Positions 1 through 7,648 of a stretch of 38,224 nucleotides of DNA are shown in pieces. This DNA comes from Spirochaetota bacterium. GTDB taxonomy: Bacteria > Spirochaetota > Spirochaetia > Treponematales > Rectinemataceae. The stretch spans positions 1 to 38,224 of the forward strand of contig JAJUIB010000023.1 of assembly GCA_029265615.1 (NCBI GenBank), read 5' to 3'. Below the pieces are notes generated by a model. The model saw only the letters and a program-made list of their open reading frames with translations. It did no database searches and was not told where the DNA came from. Every line of letters begins with the position of its first letter. Positions within the stretch are counted from its first letter, which is position 1. The translations under genes and the position numbers were made by a program.

Positions 1-41
1 CCCCGCCCCCGCTCTTTGTGCCGGGGGTGGGGCTCGTCTTT

Positions 42-63
42 AAAAAAACCCGGGGGCGCCGGG
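42..63 (-). terminator. Intrinsic terminator of the decarboxylase gene
   Basis: Read on the minus strand, just past the decarboxylase stop, CCCGG and CCGGG arms enclose a 5-nt loop and are followed by seven T (A42-A48 on plus). The stem is short but all G/C. Between it and the stop codon lies a run of ten C (67-76), which could be a sequencing or assembly weak point. Confidence 0.6.
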
Positions 64-107
64 CAACCCCCCCCCCGCCCCGTGTGTCGTCTTGTGAGCC
101 TTGGGGC

Positions 108-1289
108 CTATTTTAGGATGTAGGCTGCAAGGGGCGGGAAGCCGTTAAAGTAGATCGATGAATAACTCTGCGTGTAGGCACCCGTCGTGAGGATGTACAC
201 GCGTTCGCCGATCTTGGTCTTCTCGGGCATCGTGTAAGTCCATTTCTCGTAGAGGATATCCATCGAGTCGCAGGTGGGGCCTGCGATGATGATCTCGACC
301 GCCTTGCCCTGACCCTCGAAATAGATCGGGTACTTAATTGCCTCGTCGAGCGTTTCGATGAGGCCGCCGAACTTGCCGATGTCGAGGAAGACCCAGGGGT
401 AGCGGTCGTGGACCGACTTTTTGGCGATGTTGACGATTTCCGAGACGATCACCCCCGCGTCGCCCGCCATGGAACGGCCGGGTTCGATGATGATCTCTTC
501 GGGCCATTTGCCCGCACCGAAGGTGTTGTCGAGGAAGCGGCGGATGTCTTCCGCATACATCTGGAGGCTGTCGGTGGGCTCGACATAGTTGGCGGGAAAG
601 CCGCCGCCCATGTTGATCATCTTGAGCTCGACGTGCGCCTCTTCGCGGGCCCAGCGCCAGAGCTGGCCGACCTGGGTGAGCGAGGTGGACCACTGGCCGA
701 TGTCGCGCTGCTGGGAACCGGGGTGGAAGGAGATGCCGTAGGGCTCAAGGCCGAAGCGCACCGCCGTCTTGATGAGCTGGCGGGCAAGGTCGGGGTGGCA
801 GCCGAATTTCTTGGACAGAGGCCAGTCGGCGCCAAGACCCTCCGTGAGCAGGCGGAAAAACACCTTGCAACCCGGGGCTGCACGCGAAAGCTTGTCGAGA
901 TCGGACAGGGAGTCGGTCACGAAAAGGCGGACGCCCTTTTCGTAGAAATAGGCGATGTCTTTCTCTTTTTTGATGGTGTTGCCGAAGCTCATACGGTCGG
1001 GGCTCACGCCGAGGCGGAGAAGCTGATCGAGCTCATAGCGCGTCGCCACGTCGAAGTTGGAGCCAAGGTCGCGGAGGAGCGCAACCACTTCGTCGTTGGG
1101 GTTTGCCTTGACCGCGTAGAAGACCTTCGCAAATGGCAGATGCTGCCTGAGCGCCTCGTAGTTCGACTTGATCACGTCGAGATCGAGCACGAGGCAGGGA
1201 GTCTCAAGGTCCTTGGCGAAGGCCTTGATCCGCTCGAACTTCTCGCGTGGCATGAAGTTCTCAAGCGGAAAACGGTACTGTTCGTCCAC
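108..1289 (-). CDS. PLP-dependent ornithine/lysine decarboxylase (fold III)
   Basis: Predicted cytoplasmic enzyme of 393 aa that decarboxylates ornithine (possibly also lysine) to putrescine or cadaverine, the entry step of polyamine synthesis. Visible family marks are the PLP lysine in FYAVKANP (K61), SFHPGSQ (H189), the phosphate-binding MGGGFP (about 227-232), EPGR (269-272), the catalytic-site GPTCDSMD with C340-D341, and GAYTQSYSS near the end. GPTCDSMD and the compact length fit the bacterial ornithine/lysine decarboxylase group better than diaminopimelate or biosynthetic arginine decarboxylases, but substrate choice cannot be read off with certainty. The start is GTG (1287-1289) preceded by AGAGG (1296-1300). 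It stands alone, divergent from the membrane protein gene at 1414, with its own promoter and terminator. Confidence 0.92.
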   Translation of the reverse strand: MDEQYRFPLENFMPREKFERIKAFAKDLETPCLVLDLDVIKSNYEALRQHLPFAKVFYAVKANPNDEVVALLRDLGSNFDVATRYELDQLLRLGVSPDRMSFGNTIKKEKDIAYFYEKGVRLFVTDSLSDLDKLSRAAPGCKVFFRLLTEGLGADWPLSKKFGCHPDLARQLIKTAVRFGLEPYGISFHPGSQQRDIGQWSTSLTQVGQLWRWAREEAHVELKMINMGGGFPANYVEPTDSLQMYAEDIRRFLDNTFGAGKWPEEIIIEPGRSMAGDAGVIVSEIVNIAKKSVHDRYPWVFLDIGKFGGLIETLDEAIKYPIYFEGQGKAVEIIIAGPTCDSMDILYEKWTYTMPEKTKIGERVYILTTGAYTQSYSSIYFNGFPPLAAYILK

Positions 1290-1360
1290 TCTGTACCTCT
1301 TTATCGAGGATGATAGCTGTACGCGCGCCCTTGGGTGAGGCCGCTACCGGCTCCAGGGCA

Positions 1361-1390
1361 AACATAGGTGCACGGTTGCCAATTTGTCAA
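1361..1390 (-). promoter_or_regulatory. sigma70-like promoter of the decarboxylase gene
   Basis: On the minus strand TTGACA (1385-1390), an 18-nt spacer and TATGTT (1361-1366) give a good sigma70-type promoter. The expected start point near 1354 leaves a leader of about 65 nt carrying the AGAGG ribosome site. It overlaps the opposite-facing promoter at 1376-1404, so the two may interfere. Confidence 0.6.
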
Positions 1391-1404
1391 GGATAGGCTA
1401 TACC
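1376..1404 (+). promoter_or_regulatory. Promoter of the membrane protein gene, nearly leaderless
   Basis: TTGCCA (1376-1381), a 17-nt spacer and TATACC (1399-1404) point right. The predicted start point (about 1411) lies only about 3 nt before the ATG at 1414, so the mRNA would be leaderless or almost so. The -35 box overlaps the divergent decarboxylase promoter. Confidence 0.5.
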
Positions 1405-1413
1405 GCAAGGCCT

Positions 1414-2190
1414 ATGACCGCGTTTTTTATCAAGAAGGCCTTTTTCGACGGCTGGGATCATCTCTTCGGGCTTGTCCTCCTCAACCTCGGCTTTTCGTGC
1501 CTCTTTGCGCTTTCCCTGCTTCTGCCTTCCGTGGCCGCCTCAGGCAGTACAGTTCTCGTGGTCGCGCTCGGCGCCCTCCTTGCGCTCCTTGCCGCGGTCT
1601 GGTTTTCGGCCTGCGTCCATGCGCTTACACGGGTCGCCGATTTTGGCGCGCTGTGTGCGCGTGACGTTCTTGTGGCCTTCAAGGCAGGCTTCTTCCCCGG
1701 CCTGCAATACGGGCTCATGCTCCTCTTCGCGTATGCCGCTATCAGCGCTGGCCTGCCCTTCTACCTATCGCGGGGCGGCTTTTTCGGAGCCCTCGCTGCG
1801 GGACTCCTCCTTTGGACCGCCGTTGTGCTCGTGTTGGCGCTCCAGTGGTATCTGCCCCTCCATGCCCGCCTCGGCGGCGGGTTTGCGAAGAATCTCAAAA
1901 AGAGCTTCATTCTCTTTTTCGACAATGCGGCCTTTTCGCTCTTTTTGTTCGTGTACAACGCGCTGTCGCTTGCGCTCTCGGTTGTGCTCGCCTTTCTCGC
2001 TCCGGGTGCCGCAGGCGTCGCTCTTGCGCTTGCCGATGCGCTCCGCCTTCGCCTCTATAAGTATGACTGGCTCGAGACGCACGCAGGGCAAGGGCGCGCC
2101 GATATCCCCTGGGGGGAGCTCCTTGCGGAGGATCGGGAGCTTGTCGGCAAGCGGACGCTCCGTGGCATGATCTTTCCCTGGAAAGAGTGA
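1414..2190 (+). CDS. Polytopic membrane protein of unknown function
   Basis: 258 aa from ATG 1414, with about five or six hydrophobic segments separated by short loops and a charged C-terminal tail (about the last 45 residues, after LRLYKYDW). The layout loosely recalls DUF624/YesL-type membrane proteins, but I do not recognise it firmly and assign no function. An in-frame TTG at 1384 would add ten residues, but it falls inside the promoter spacer. The ATG lacks a proper Shine-Dalgarno sequence and sits about 10 nt after the -10 box, which argues for leaderless translation. It is followed by the PilZ gene, which has its own promoter. Confidence 0.7.
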   Translation: MTAFFIKKAFFDGWDHLFGLVLLNLGFSCLFALSLLLPSVAASGSTVLVVALGALLALLAAVWFSACVHALTRVADFGALCARDVLVAFKAGFFPGLQYGLMLLFAYAAISAGLPFYLSRGGFFGALAAGLLLWTAVVLVLALQWYLPLHARLGGGFAKNLKKSFILFFDNAAFSLFLFVYNALSLALSVVLAFLAPGAAGVALALADALRLRLYKYDWLETHAGQGRADIPWGELLAEDRELVGKRTLRGMIFPWKE

Positions 2191-2256
2191 AATTTTCTTG
2201 TCGCGCAAAAGGAGGGTCTTAGGCGGCGTTTCTCTGTTTGCGCTCGCTCACCGTCG

Positions 2257-2285
2257 TTGACCAAGAGCGCCCAATGACCTATTAT
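2257..2285 (+). promoter_or_regulatory. Promoter of the PilZ-TPR-phosphatase unit, short leader
   Basis: TTGACC (2257-2262), an exact 17-nt spacer and TATTAT (2280-2285) form a strong sigma70-like promoter. The start point near 2292 leaves about 8 nt before the ATG at 2300, and those bases contain no ribosome site. Confidence 0.6.
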
Positions 2286-2299
2286 TTCCCGCGAAGCCT

Positions 2300-3259
2300 A
2301 TGTCGATCACCACGAGCCAGCAGATACTGAAATGGTACGACCTCTATAAGGCGATCGACGTCACCTATACCAAGGAAATCATCAAGACGGTCGGCCTTGA
2401 CCCCCGGCACGTCTACCTCAAGTGTGTCGGGGAGCAGTGGCCCTGCGTGATTTATTCGACGTCCTTTCTGGGCGCCAAGGTCATTGCGAGCGCCAAGCCC
2501 ATCCTCAACGAGAAGATCAAGCGCGCCAACAACCTCGTTTCCCTGCGCTTCAGCTTTCTGGTCGAAGGCAAGCAGGACCCCGTGAGCTTTTTTGTGACCG
2601 GCCGCGCGACGGGCTTCTCCCCCTACACCCAATCGGGGGGTGACCTCCAGTTCATGACCATCGAATACACCCAGCGGCCGCCTGACGACCTTATCGAGAT
2701 CATGGGGCGTCTTCTCGATGCCAACATGAATTCTGCGCGGCGACGAGACGAGCGCATTTTGCTCACCCCCGATGCGATGCGCAAGCTCTGTCTCGTCTCG
2801 CGGGATACGGTGCTCTATGTTCAGGGTGTGCCGCGTAAGTGCATTTTGCGTGACCTTTCCTTTTCGGGCGCCAAGATCATCATCGTCGGTCTTGCAAAAT
2901 TCCTTGTCGGCAAAGACTGCGTCCTCCGCCTCGAGATGGAGGAGCCGCGCGAGCTCCTCGAGATACGGGGGTCCATTGTGCGCTACGAGGATGTCGAGGG
3001 CCGGAAAGACCTTGCGGCGCTTGCCTTGCGCTTTGACGAAGCCTCCATACCCATGACCTATAAGCTCCACATCAACGATTACCTCAGTCAGGTGCGCCAA
3101 TCGCGCGTTGAGGAACCCGCCGCTTCCGCCCAAGGCCCATCTGGGGCCGCAGCGTCCTCGGCGCCGCCGTCCTCGGCGCCGCCCCCAGTTTCGCCTGAGT
3201 CACGCGCATCCGCGACCGCCACACCCACTTCCTCAGGAGGAGGAGTCCCCCATGCCTAG
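2300..3259 (+). CDS. PilZ-domain c-di-GMP receptor protein
   Basis: 319 aa, cytoplasmic. The N-terminal half (about 1-135) resembles the PilZN-type domain seen before PilZ in spirochaetes. The PilZ domain (about 145-260) carries both c-di-GMP-binding motifs: R148-x3-R152 in ARRRDERI and (D/N)xSxxG as DLSFSG (185-190). Borrelia PlzA is a two-domain relative that links c-di-GMP to motility and gene expression; a similar receptor role here is inferred. The last 45 or so residues are a low-complexity Ala/Pro/Ser tail encoded partly by two perfect 15-bp repeats. The 3' end contains the ribosome site of the TPR gene and overlaps that gene by 8 nt, so the two are translationally coupled. Confidence 0.88.
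   Translation: MSITTSQQILKWYDLYKAIDVTYTKEIIKTVGLDPRHVYLKCVGEQWPCVIYSTSFLGAKVIASAKPILNEKIKRANNLVSLRFSFLVEGKQDPVSFFVTGRATGFSPYTQSGGDLQFMTIEYTQRPPDDLIEIMGRLLDANMNSARRRDERILLTPDAMRKLCLVSRDTVLYVQGVPRKCILRDLSFSGAKIIIVGLAKFLVGKDCVLRLEMEEPRELLEIRGSIVRYEDVEGRKDLAALALRFDEASIPMTYKLHINDYLSQVRQSRVEEPAASAQGPSGAAASSAPPSSAPPPVSPESRASATATPTSSGGGVPHA
3153..3182 (+). repeat. 15-bp tandem repeat x2 inside the PilZ gene
   Basis: Two perfect copies of CGTCCTCGGCGCCGC. Read in frame they encode the SSAPP pentapeptide repeat of the PilZ C-terminal tail. Nearly the same unit, on the other strand and in another frame, builds the lipoprotein signal peptide at 34981-35055. Confidence 0.85.
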
Positions 3260-4391
3260 TTCCGCCAGTCGCGATGCTGCCGCCGAAGCCGCCCTCGCGC
3301 GCCTTGTGTACATCGAGTTGCCGCCCGCCCTCGCGCGGGAGATCGGATCGTTCCGTCCGGATCCCGCGGTTCCCATACCCGTCGAACCAGGGGTCGATCC
3401 TGAGCGTTTCGACCCCCGAACGCTCAGTTGGGAGGCGATCGTCGCCGGCATGCTTCGTCTCCTTGCCTGGGCTCCCGATCACGAACACGCCGCCTATTAT
3501 CGGGCCTTCGTCAAGGCGGTGAAGCCCAAGATTCTCGCCGAGCTGTCGGAGGCGGGCATCGCGAAAGCGCGCAACAAGGACTGGGAGGTCGCCGAGGAGA
3601 TTTTTCGGGCCCTGCGTGGCCTTTATCCCGAGGCGCCCGAGCCTCTTATCGATCTTGCTGTGATGTACGAAGACCGCGCTGAGGCGCTTTCGCAGGCGGG
3701 CAGGGAGGATGCCGCCGAGGAGTTCGACGGCAAGGCCTTCGAGAGTTACAAGCTCCTCCTTGCGATGGAGCCGCCCTTTCCCGAGGCGTATTTCAATGCG
3801 GGCTTTTTCTTTCTGCGGAAACGCAACTACGACCGTGCGCGGAGTCTTTTTGAAACCTACGCAAAGATCGGCGACAACGAGGAACGCAAGGCCAAGGCTC
3901 AGGAGATCGTCAAAATGCTTGGCGCTCAGGGGTACCTCGACGAGCTCTTTAAGGAGGCCTACGACGCCATACGTCTCGGGCGTGATGTCGAAGGGCTCGA
4001 AAAGGCCCGCGCCTTCCTTGACAAAAACCCGCGCGTCTGGAACGCCTGGTTTCTCGTCGGCTGGGCCTGCCGACGGCTCGGCCGGTGGGAGGAGGGCCGC
4101 ACCGCTTTTGAAAAAGCGATCGAGCTTGGTGCCGAGGGCGCGGACGTGCAGAACGAGCTGTCGATCTGCCTTATGGAGCTCGGACGGCTCGGCGAAGCCA
4201 AGGCCGCGCTCGAGGCGGCCCTCCGCGCAGAGCCTGAAAACGTGAAGATCATCTCGAATCTCGGCGCGCTTGCGCTCAAGCGCGGCCGCCCCGAGGAGGC
4301 TGCGGGATTTTTCCGCACCGCCCTCGAGATCGAGCCAGAGGACCAGGCCGCACGGCGCTGGCTTGCACAGCTCGAGGGGGGCGAGGCCTAG
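3252..4391 (+). CDS. Tetratricopeptide repeat (TPR) protein
   Basis: 379 aa from ATG 3252, preceded by an ideal AGGAGGAGG ribosome site (about 3235-3243). After an N-terminal globular part (about 1-95) comes a chain of TPR-like helix pairs: degenerate units around 100-215, then clear ones from about 290 to the end (WFLVGWACRRLGRWEEG, VQNELSICLMELGRLGEA, IISNLGALALKRGRPEEA). There is no signal peptide, so a cytoplasmic scaffold is likely. It overlaps the PilZ gene by 8 nt and is followed 11 nt later by the phosphatase, so the three probably form an operon. The partner and function are unknown; coupling to a c-di-GMP receptor suggests a complex but does not prove it. Confidence 0.85.
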   Translation: MPSSASRDAAAEAALARLVYIELPPALAREIGSFRPDPAVPIPVEPGVDPERFDPRTLSWEAIVAGMLRLLAWAPDHEHAAYYRAFVKAVKPKILAELSEAGIAKARNKDWEVAEEIFRALRGLYPEAPEPLIDLAVMYEDRAEALSQAGREDAAEEFDGKAFESYKLLLAMEPPFPEAYFNAGFFFLRKRNYDRARSLFETYAKIGDNEERKAKAQEIVKMLGAQGYLDELFKEAYDAIRLGRDVEGLEKARAFLDKNPRVWNAWFLVGWACRRLGRWEEGRTAFEKAIELGAEGADVQNELSICLMELGRLGEAKAALEAALRAEPENVKIISNLGALALKRGRPEEAAGFFRTALEIEPEDQAARRWLAQLEGGEA

Positions 4392-4402
4392 GAAAGCGGG
4401 CA

Positions 4403-5443
4403 ATGGACGAAGGCGATCCCCGGTCGGCATCCTGCGCGCTTCTTGCTCGCGCCACTATGCTTGCGCGGCGCGAGGGGCTTCCTGCGGCACAGGAATTTGC
4501 CGAGCTCGTCGCTGCGGCCACCGCCATTCTCGATACCGAGCCCCGAGAGCTGCGTCCTTGTGACTCACGGGGCTTACCCGGTGGCTTAGTCGAGCTTCCG
4601 GATATGCTGACCGTTCTTGTGCCCGATCTTCATGCCCGGGTCGATTTTCTCGCCGCCGTTCTTGCCTGGCGTCCGGCGTTTGATGGCCGTCCGGAGGCTC
4701 CATTTGCGGAGCTTCTTGCGCGGGGCAAAGCCCAACTTGTGTGCCTGGGCGATGCGTTCCATTCCGAGGGCCCGGGTGCCGCGGAGCGCTGGAGCGCCGC
4801 CTACGAGGAATATCTCGGCGGCTGGGCGAGCCATGCGGCCATGGATGCCGAAATGGCGCGCACGCTGGCAACGGTCGAGCTCGTTCTTGATTTGAAGTGC
4901 ATCTTTCCCCGCAGGGTGCACTACCTCAAGGGCAACCACGACAACATTACAAACGAAAACGCCCATGGCGATCACCCGTTTTACAAGTTCGCCGCCGAGG
5001 GGGAGATGGTCGTCTCCTGGTTCGCGCAGCATTATGGTTCCTCTCTGCTTGCCGCCTATCGCGCGTTTGAGCGCGCCCTTCCGATTGCGGTGCGCGGCGC
5101 CCGCTTCGTCGCAAGCCATGCGGAGCCGGCCGTGCCGCTTTCCCGCACGGACATCGTCGAGTGCAGGCACAGGCCTGAGGTCGTGGAGGCGCTTATCTGG
5201 ACCCCGAACGGCGCGGCAGAGGAGGGCTCGGTCGAGGCGGGGCTTACTGCGCTCTTTGGCGCTGCGGCGCCGGGCGCGCTCTGGTTCGGTGGACATCGCC
5301 CGGTTTCGGGGCGGTATGCGCTCAGGCAGGCAGGCCGTTTTGTCCAGTTCCACAATCCCGTGTCGTGGCCCGTTGTGGTGCTTATGCCCGGCGCCGATCC
5401 CGACCCTGAGCGCTGCGTACACACTCTGGCCATGCGCGCTTGA
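4403..5443 (+). CDS. Calcineurin-like metallophosphoesterase
   Basis: 346 aa, cytoplasmic. The metal-binding motifs of the calcineurin-like phosphoesterase fold appear in order: PDLHARVDF (D75, H77), CLGDAFH (G116-D117), KGNHDN (N178-H179-D180), SHAEP (H239) and FGGHRPV (H298). The family hydrolyses phosphomonoesters or diesters with two metal ions; the substrate cannot be inferred. The variable segment between GD and GNHD (about 118-175) is helical and long. GGAAAG-type bases precede the ATG, 11 nt after the TPR stop. The -35 box of the next gene's promoter overlaps this gene's TGA stop. Confidence 0.87.
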   Translation: MDEGDPRSASCALLARATMLARREGLPAAQEFAELVAAATAILDTEPRELRPCDSRGLPGGLVELPDMLTVLVPDLHARVDFLAAVLAWRPAFDGRPEAPFAELLARGKAQLVCLGDAFHSEGPGAAERWSAAYEEYLGGWASHAAMDAEMARTLATVELVLDLKCIFPRRVHYLKGNHDNITNENAHGDHPFYKFAAEGEMVVSWFAQHYGSSLLAAYRAFERALPIAVRGARFVASHAEPAVPLSRTDIVECRHRPEVVEALIWTPNGAAEEGSVEAGLTALFGAAAPGALWFGGHRPVSGRYALRQAGRFVQFHNPVSWPVVVLMPGADPDPERCVHTLAMRA

Positions 5444-5469
5444 CCCCCCCGTGCCTACGCGGCTAGTAT
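5440..5469 (+). promoter_or_regulatory. Promoter of the GerMN gene, leaderless
   Basis: TTGACC (5440-5445, overlapping the upstream TGA), an 18-nt spacer and TAGTAT (5464-5469). The start codon lies 10 nt after the -10 box, so the transcript should begin at or just before the ATG at 5480. The bases between contain no ribosome site. Confidence 0.5.
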
Positions 5470-5479
5470 CCTTTCGCAT

Positions 5480-6349
5480 ATGGCTGACCGAAGGCGTTCC
5501 TCCTCCCGGTCCGGCGGCGGCTCAGGCTGTGTCGTCTGGCTTATCCTCCTCTGTGTCGTTTTTTTGCTCTTTCTCGCGAACCTGAACAAGATTCGCGAGA
5601 CCCTGGAGCGGACGAATTTTACCGAAATCATGAAAACCGAGCGCGGCAAAGGAAAGGATTCGCCGCGTGCGCCGCAATCAGGCCTTCCCTCCGCCAGAGA
5701 ACCGGCGCCGCCGTCGGCATTGCCGTCGTTGGTATCGCCAACGCCGGCGGCTTTGCCGGGAACAGGCACCCCCGTCGAAGCGCCGCCGGCGACGTCGCCC
5801 TCGGCGCCAGGTGAGCAAACGCAGGACAAGTCCGCGGCCTTGCGGCCGCGCGCAGACGCTAAAGGCGGGCGATCCGAGCCGGCAAAGCCCGCGCCGAAGT
5901 CTCAGGAAGTGCGGCCGTCGGTAGCAAAGACGCGAAGCGCGCGCCTTTATTTTGTGCGCATTGACGAGGATGGTGTTATTTCCCGCCACGAGGTTACACG
6001 GGTCATACCTGCTTCCGATGCGCCCCTTTCCGACGCACTTGCGGCGCTCCTCAAAGGGCCGAGTGAGGAGGAACTCAGGCGCAATCTCATTTCGCTCATC
6101 CCCCAAGGGACGGTGCTACTTTCCGCCCAGGTACGCGGCTCAACCGCCGTTTTGAATTTCAACGAGGCCTTCATGTACAATCGCTATGGCGTCGAAGGCT
6201 ATGCCGGACAGCTTAAACAGATCGTCTACACCGCGACCGCCTTTTCGACGGTTCATGATGTGCAAATTCTCATCGAAGGGCAGAAGCACGATTATCTCGG
6301 CGGCGAAGGGGTCTATATCGGGGCGCCGCTATCTCGCAATAGTTTTTGA
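5480..6349 (+). CDS. Membrane-anchored GerMN-domain protein
   Basis: 289 aa. A short basic N-terminus, one transmembrane anchor (about 17-34, rich in V, L, F), a Pro/Ala/Ser/Lys-rich linker (about 50-150), then a GerMN domain (about 155-289) with the typical run from ARLYFVRIDEDG through LLKGPSEEE to VEGYAGQLKQIVYT and VQILIEGQ. GerMN domains occur in spore-germination GerM but also in non-sporulating bacteria as extracytoplasmic, envelope-associated modules. The predicted topology is N-in with the domain in the periplasm. Spore germination is not implied here. The linker is GC-rich and repetitive, so its length may vary. It is transcribed from its own promoter. Confidence 0.85.
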   Translation: MADRRRSSSRSGGGSGCVVWLILLCVVFLLFLANLNKIRETLERTNFTEIMKTERGKGKDSPRAPQSGLPSAREPAPPSALPSLVSPTPAALPGTGTPVEAPPATSPSAPGEQTQDKSAALRPRADAKGGRSEPAKPAPKSQEVRPSVAKTRSARLYFVRIDEDGVISRHEVTRVIPASDAPLSDALAALLKGPSEEELRRNLISLIPQGTVLLSAQVRGSTAVLNFNEAFMYNRYGVEGYAGQLKQIVYTATAFSTVHDVQILIEGQKHDYLGGEGVYIGAPLSRNSF

Positions 6350-6478
6350 GCCTTGGACTCTTTTGTGTATTTTGATAGTTGAACCACTATTTTTGATTTG
6401 CAAGACGCCCTTTACGCTCTGAAATTTCTATTGTAGACTCCCTAGGGTAATCGCAGTGCTATCGCAAGGAGGCTTATC
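6350..6478 (+). promoter_or_regulatory. AT-rich leader region of the glycine cleavage operon
   Basis: This 129-nt gap is clearly more AT-rich than its surroundings and should hold the operon promoter, but no -35/-10 pair with good spacing can be fixed. The paired aptamer pattern of a glycine riboswitch was looked for and not seen. It ends with AAGGAGG (6466-6472), a near-perfect ribosome site 6 nt before the CTG at 6479. Confidence 0.4.
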
Positions 6479-7573
6479 CTGAACTCCACCCGTCTCCATG
6501 GTTGGCATATCGCGGCAGGAGCCAAGATGGCTCCCTTCGCCGGGTACGATATGCCTATTTCGTATCCAACCGGCGCAGTCGAAGAGCATCTCATCACGCG
6601 CCGCTCCGTCGGGCTCTTTGACATCGACCACATGGGCCAGATCGAGGTCTCCGGTCCTGGTGCGGACGAGTTCGTTTCGCGGATGGTCTCTGCGACCGTC
6701 CTCGACATGAAGGACTGGGATGCCCGCTACTCCCTCCTCCTCGATGACAAGGGGCTCGTGCTCGACGATCTTTTTATCTACAAGCTTCCCGGCCGCTGGT
6801 GGATAGTCGTGAACGCCTCGAACCGCGAGGCCGACTACGCCTGGTTTACGCGCCATGCGCCTCAGGGACTCAAAATCGAGGACAAGTCCGATGCGACCTA
6901 CATGATCGCCGTCCAGGGACCTCGCGCGATCGAGCTCATGGATCTGGTGGCGGATCGCAAGGTCTCCGAGTTCCCCCGCTTTACCGCAGGCGAGATCAAG
7001 GTCGAGGGCATTCCTATTCTCTTTGGTCGCACCGGCTACACGGGCGAGGACGGCGGCGAGCTGTTTTTCCCCGCGGAAAGCGCCGAGCGGCTGTGGACTC
7101 TTCTTCTCGAGCGCGGGGAGAAGGCGGGCATCGAAACGCGGCCGATCGGGCTTGCCGCGCGCGATTCACTCCGCTTCGAAGCGGGGATGCCGCTTCATGG
7201 CCACGAGATTAGCCCGACGATCAACCCCATCGAGGCGGGCTTTAAGTGGGCCTGCGGCCTTGAAAAGGACTTTGTCGGCAAGGCCGCGGTTGAGGCGGTG
7301 ATCGCCGCAGGTCCCGCGCGGAAGCTTGTCGGCCTCGAGGTGTCAGGCGGCGTCCCCCGCGAGGGCTACGAGGTGCTCGCCGAATCCGGGGAAAAGATCG
7401 GCGTCTGTGTCGCGGGCATGTTCTGCCCGACGGTGAAGAAGTACGCCGCTAACGCGTTCGTCCTTCCCGCGTTCGCCAAGGCCGGGACAAAGGTTCAGGT
7501 GCTTATCCACGGCAAGACGAAGGAGGCGCTTGTGGTGAAGCGCCCCCTCTACGTTCCCGCCTACCGCCGGTAG
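6479..7573 (+). CDS. gcvT: Glycine cleavage T-protein (aminomethyltransferase), CTG start
   Basis: About 364 aa. Transfers the methylene group from lipoyl-bound aminomethyl to tetrahydrofolate, releasing ammonia. Family marks include KMAPFAGYDMPISY, GLFDIDHMGQIEV, LDDLFIYKL, VNASNREADYAWF, IAVQGPRA, GRTGYTGEDGGELF, RDSLRFEAGMPLHGHEI and the C-terminal KRPLYVPAYRR. Homologues begin about 15 residues before the first ATG (6527). The matching segment here (NSTRLHGWHIAAGAK) is encoded in frame from a CTG at 6479 that follows AAGGAGG by 6 nt; the only other start-like triplets in frame back to the TAG at 6443 are ATC codons. An ATG start at 6527, with AGGAG just upstream, is the alternative but would remove conserved residues. 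First gene of gcvT-H-PA-PB. Confidence 0.93.
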   Translation: MNSTRLHGWHIAAGAKMAPFAGYDMPISYPTGAVEEHLITRRSVGLFDIDHMGQIEVSGPGADEFVSRMVSATVLDMKDWDARYSLLLDDKGLVLDDLFIYKLPGRWWIVVNASNREADYAWFTRHAPQGLKIEDKSDATYMIAVQGPRAIELMDLVADRKVSEFPRFTAGEIKVEGIPILFGRTGYTGEDGGELFFPAESAERLWTLLLERGEKAGIETRPIGLAARDSLRFEAGMPLHGHEISPTINPIEAGFKWACGLEKDFVGKAAVEAVIAAGPARKLVGLEVSGGVPREGYEVLAESGEKIGVCVAGMFCPTVKKYAANAFVLPAFAKAGTKVQVLIHGKTKEALVVKRPLYVPAYRR

Positions 7574-7603
7574 GCACGCCTACTGTTCGTAGACGGCACA
7601 GCC

Positions 7604-7631
7604 CCGGGCGCCGGCCGTGAAGGCCGGCCCG
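7604..7631 (+). ncRNA. Intercistronic GC hairpin between gcvT and gcvH
   Basis: GCCGGCC (7610-7616) and GGCCGGC (7622-7628) form a perfect 7-bp stem around GTGAA; CGGG (7605-7608) and CCCG (7628-7631) can lengthen an alternative form. No T-run follows, so it is not a terminator. It probably acts in mRNA processing or stability, or in setting the T:H protein ratio. AAAGGAG (7635-7641) for gcvH follows directly. Confidence 0.6.
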
Positions 7632-7648
7632 TATAAAGGAGTTTAGAC

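Noticed and set aside
408-1313. 301-codon plus-strand frame over the decarboxylase gene
   Set aside because: It is antisense to a complete, motif-rich decarboxylase, and its sequence is the usual Arg/Ala/Gly/His shadow.
3084-4430. 448-codon minus-strand frame opposite the TPR gene
   Set aside because: The sense strand has a clear TPR protein with an ideal ribosome site; the antisense translation has no family features.
6350-6478. Possible glycine riboswitch before gcvT
   Set aside because: The paired aptamer core and its conserved GG-rich junctions were not found in this short AT-rich gap.
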